From contig JBAOKB010000126.1 of assembly GCA_037044905.1 (NCBI GenBank), positions 124,001-188,000 on the forward strand: a DNA stretch of 64,000 nt. Reading direction: 5' to 3'. Below are positions 63,076 to 64,000 of the stretch, one piece after another. The translations under genes were made by a program, and so were the position numbers. This DNA is from Hortaea werneckii (Eukaryota > Ascomycota > Dothideomycetes > Mycosphaerellales > Teratosphaeriaceae). Every line of letters begins with the position of its first letter. The stretch's first letter is position 1. Under the pieces are notes generated by a model. That model did not search any database and was not told where the DNA came from. It saw nothing but the letters and a program-made list of their open reading frames with translations.

Positions 63076-64000
63076 ATGTCTTCTTTAAACGACGTTGAGG
63101 CCACGAAGGCTGCCAATATGACCGATGAGGTAGGCTTTCTTCACGACTTGCTGATGGCGCGGGGCTTACCTACTTCCTTAGATCAACATGAACAAGCTTG
63201 CCATCTCTGACGGTAACACACTACCCAATTGCGAGGCGACAGATCAAGAGGTTAGTCTTCGATCCATTGTGTTGTCCATTGAGATTCTGACTGAGGGAAA
63301 TAGGACTACCAGCCCTTTCAGCTCTTTGATCTCCCTCGTGAGATCCGTGACCGTATCTACGAGTTTGTGCTGATCCCGGAGATCCCCATTGAGTTCGCCC
63401 CGCTCATTCGTGGTAACCGACACGAAAGCTTCTGGACAGACTGCAATCCAGATGAGAATGCCCAAAGATGGTATCTCGATCACTACCGCAAAGTCCAAGC
63501 CACGTTAGTGTTGCTGCGCGCCAACAAACAGATCAACAGCGAAGCCACTCCGATCTTCTACGGGCAACCTTTCCGCTTCTCCAATCAATCTGGTTGGCTA
63601 ATTCTTTATCACTGGATGGAGTTTATCGGTGGCGAGAAACGAGACATGATCAAAGATATCACAATTTGCCATCCATCTTTCATGACTTTCCCGAAGTCTA
63701 TTTTCTATGCCCGCTGTGCATATGATGAATTTGGCGTCCTTGCTTTTACCCTCGGCACACGAGATCTCTTTGAAGAAAAATGTCCGTACCAGCCGGTAAG
63801 AAGCAAGTCCAAAATATACCACGAGGGGGGCGACTGCTGCGGTCCTGAGATTGATCCAGTCGCCATGATTTCGCGCCTGCCGTCTCTTCGCAACCTTCGC
63901 TTGATCTTGACATGCACGCAGCGCGCTGACCTGTGGGCTAATTCGCCGGGACTGCATCCCATTTTCGATGTTGATACGCCCGTCGGTCTCAAGATCCAGG
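63076..64000 (+). CDS. 2EXR / F-box-like domain protein, partial
   Basis: Three exons in the window, 63076-63129, 63182-63250 and 63304 to the window end, with introns of 52 and 53 nt; the frame is open to base 64,000. After a short polar N-terminus comes FQLFDLPREIRDRIYEFVLIP, the F-box/2EXR-like start found in large families of Dothideomycete proteins. It is followed by LLRANKQINSEATPIFYGQPFRF, the second hallmark of that family, and later MISRLPSLRNLRLIL. Its function is unknown; F-box-like members may be ubiquitin ligase adaptors, but this has not been shown for the 2EXR group. The 3' end is outside the window. Confidence 0.85.

Overview
The window is nuclear DNA of a filamentous ascomycete, probably a Dothideomycete-like fungus (the class is inferred, not shown). 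The genes have short 50-64 nt GT-AG introns and include fungal families: a Zn2Cys6 regulator, DHA-type MFS, P450, GH28 polygalacturonase and SGF29. They are interrupted by very AT-rich blocks almost devoid of CpA and TpG and full of TpA. That is the signature of repeat-induced point mutation (RIP) of transposons, giving a sharp two-speed layout.

Layout. 1-4,090: RIP-degraded Ty3/gypsy DNA ending in a Tc1/mariner 3' remnant. 4,250-18,040: a gene island with a P450 and an MFS transporter (divergent), a phosphomannomutase, a small-molecule kinase, an oxidosqualene-cyclase-like triterpene cyclase and a coiled-coil putative regulator. This looks like a triterpenoid biosynthetic gene cluster. 18,480-52,550: about 34 kb of nested, RIP-mutated retroelements. 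It holds an 11.5-kb LTR element with 261-bp LTRs and an extra coding-like region after pol; two 8.3-8.8 kb chromodomain gypsy elements with 268-bp LTRs in opposite orientations, both next to or inside an older copy; two solo LTRs with perfect 5-bp target duplications; and a Tc1/mariner copy at the right edge. 52,930-64,000: ordinary gene-dense DNA with a DapA-family aldolase, a Zn2Cys6 regulator, a secreted endopolygalacturonase, mannose-6-phosphate isomerase, the SAGA subunit SGF29 and the start of a 2EXR/F-box-like gene.

How the genes may work together. In the island, the cyclase would make a triterpene scaffold, the P450 would oxidise it, the kinase (aminoglycoside-phosphotransferase/ecdysteroid-kinase-like fold) might phosphorylate it, the MFS pump might export it and the regulator might control the set. 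The cyclase carries unusual active-site substitutions (DTTAE for DCTAE, MPVR for the WCHCR-type motif), so its product cannot be guessed. In the right-hand region the polygalacturonase, Zn2Cys6 factor and aldolase could form a small pectin/galacturonate-use group, although each family is common. Phosphomannomutase and mannose-6-phosphate isomerase are both GDP-mannose pathway enzymes and lie about 50 kb apart on either side of the repeat block.

Gene models were built by hand from splice signals and frame continuity. Retroelement domain positions are approximate because the frames are broken by RIP stops.
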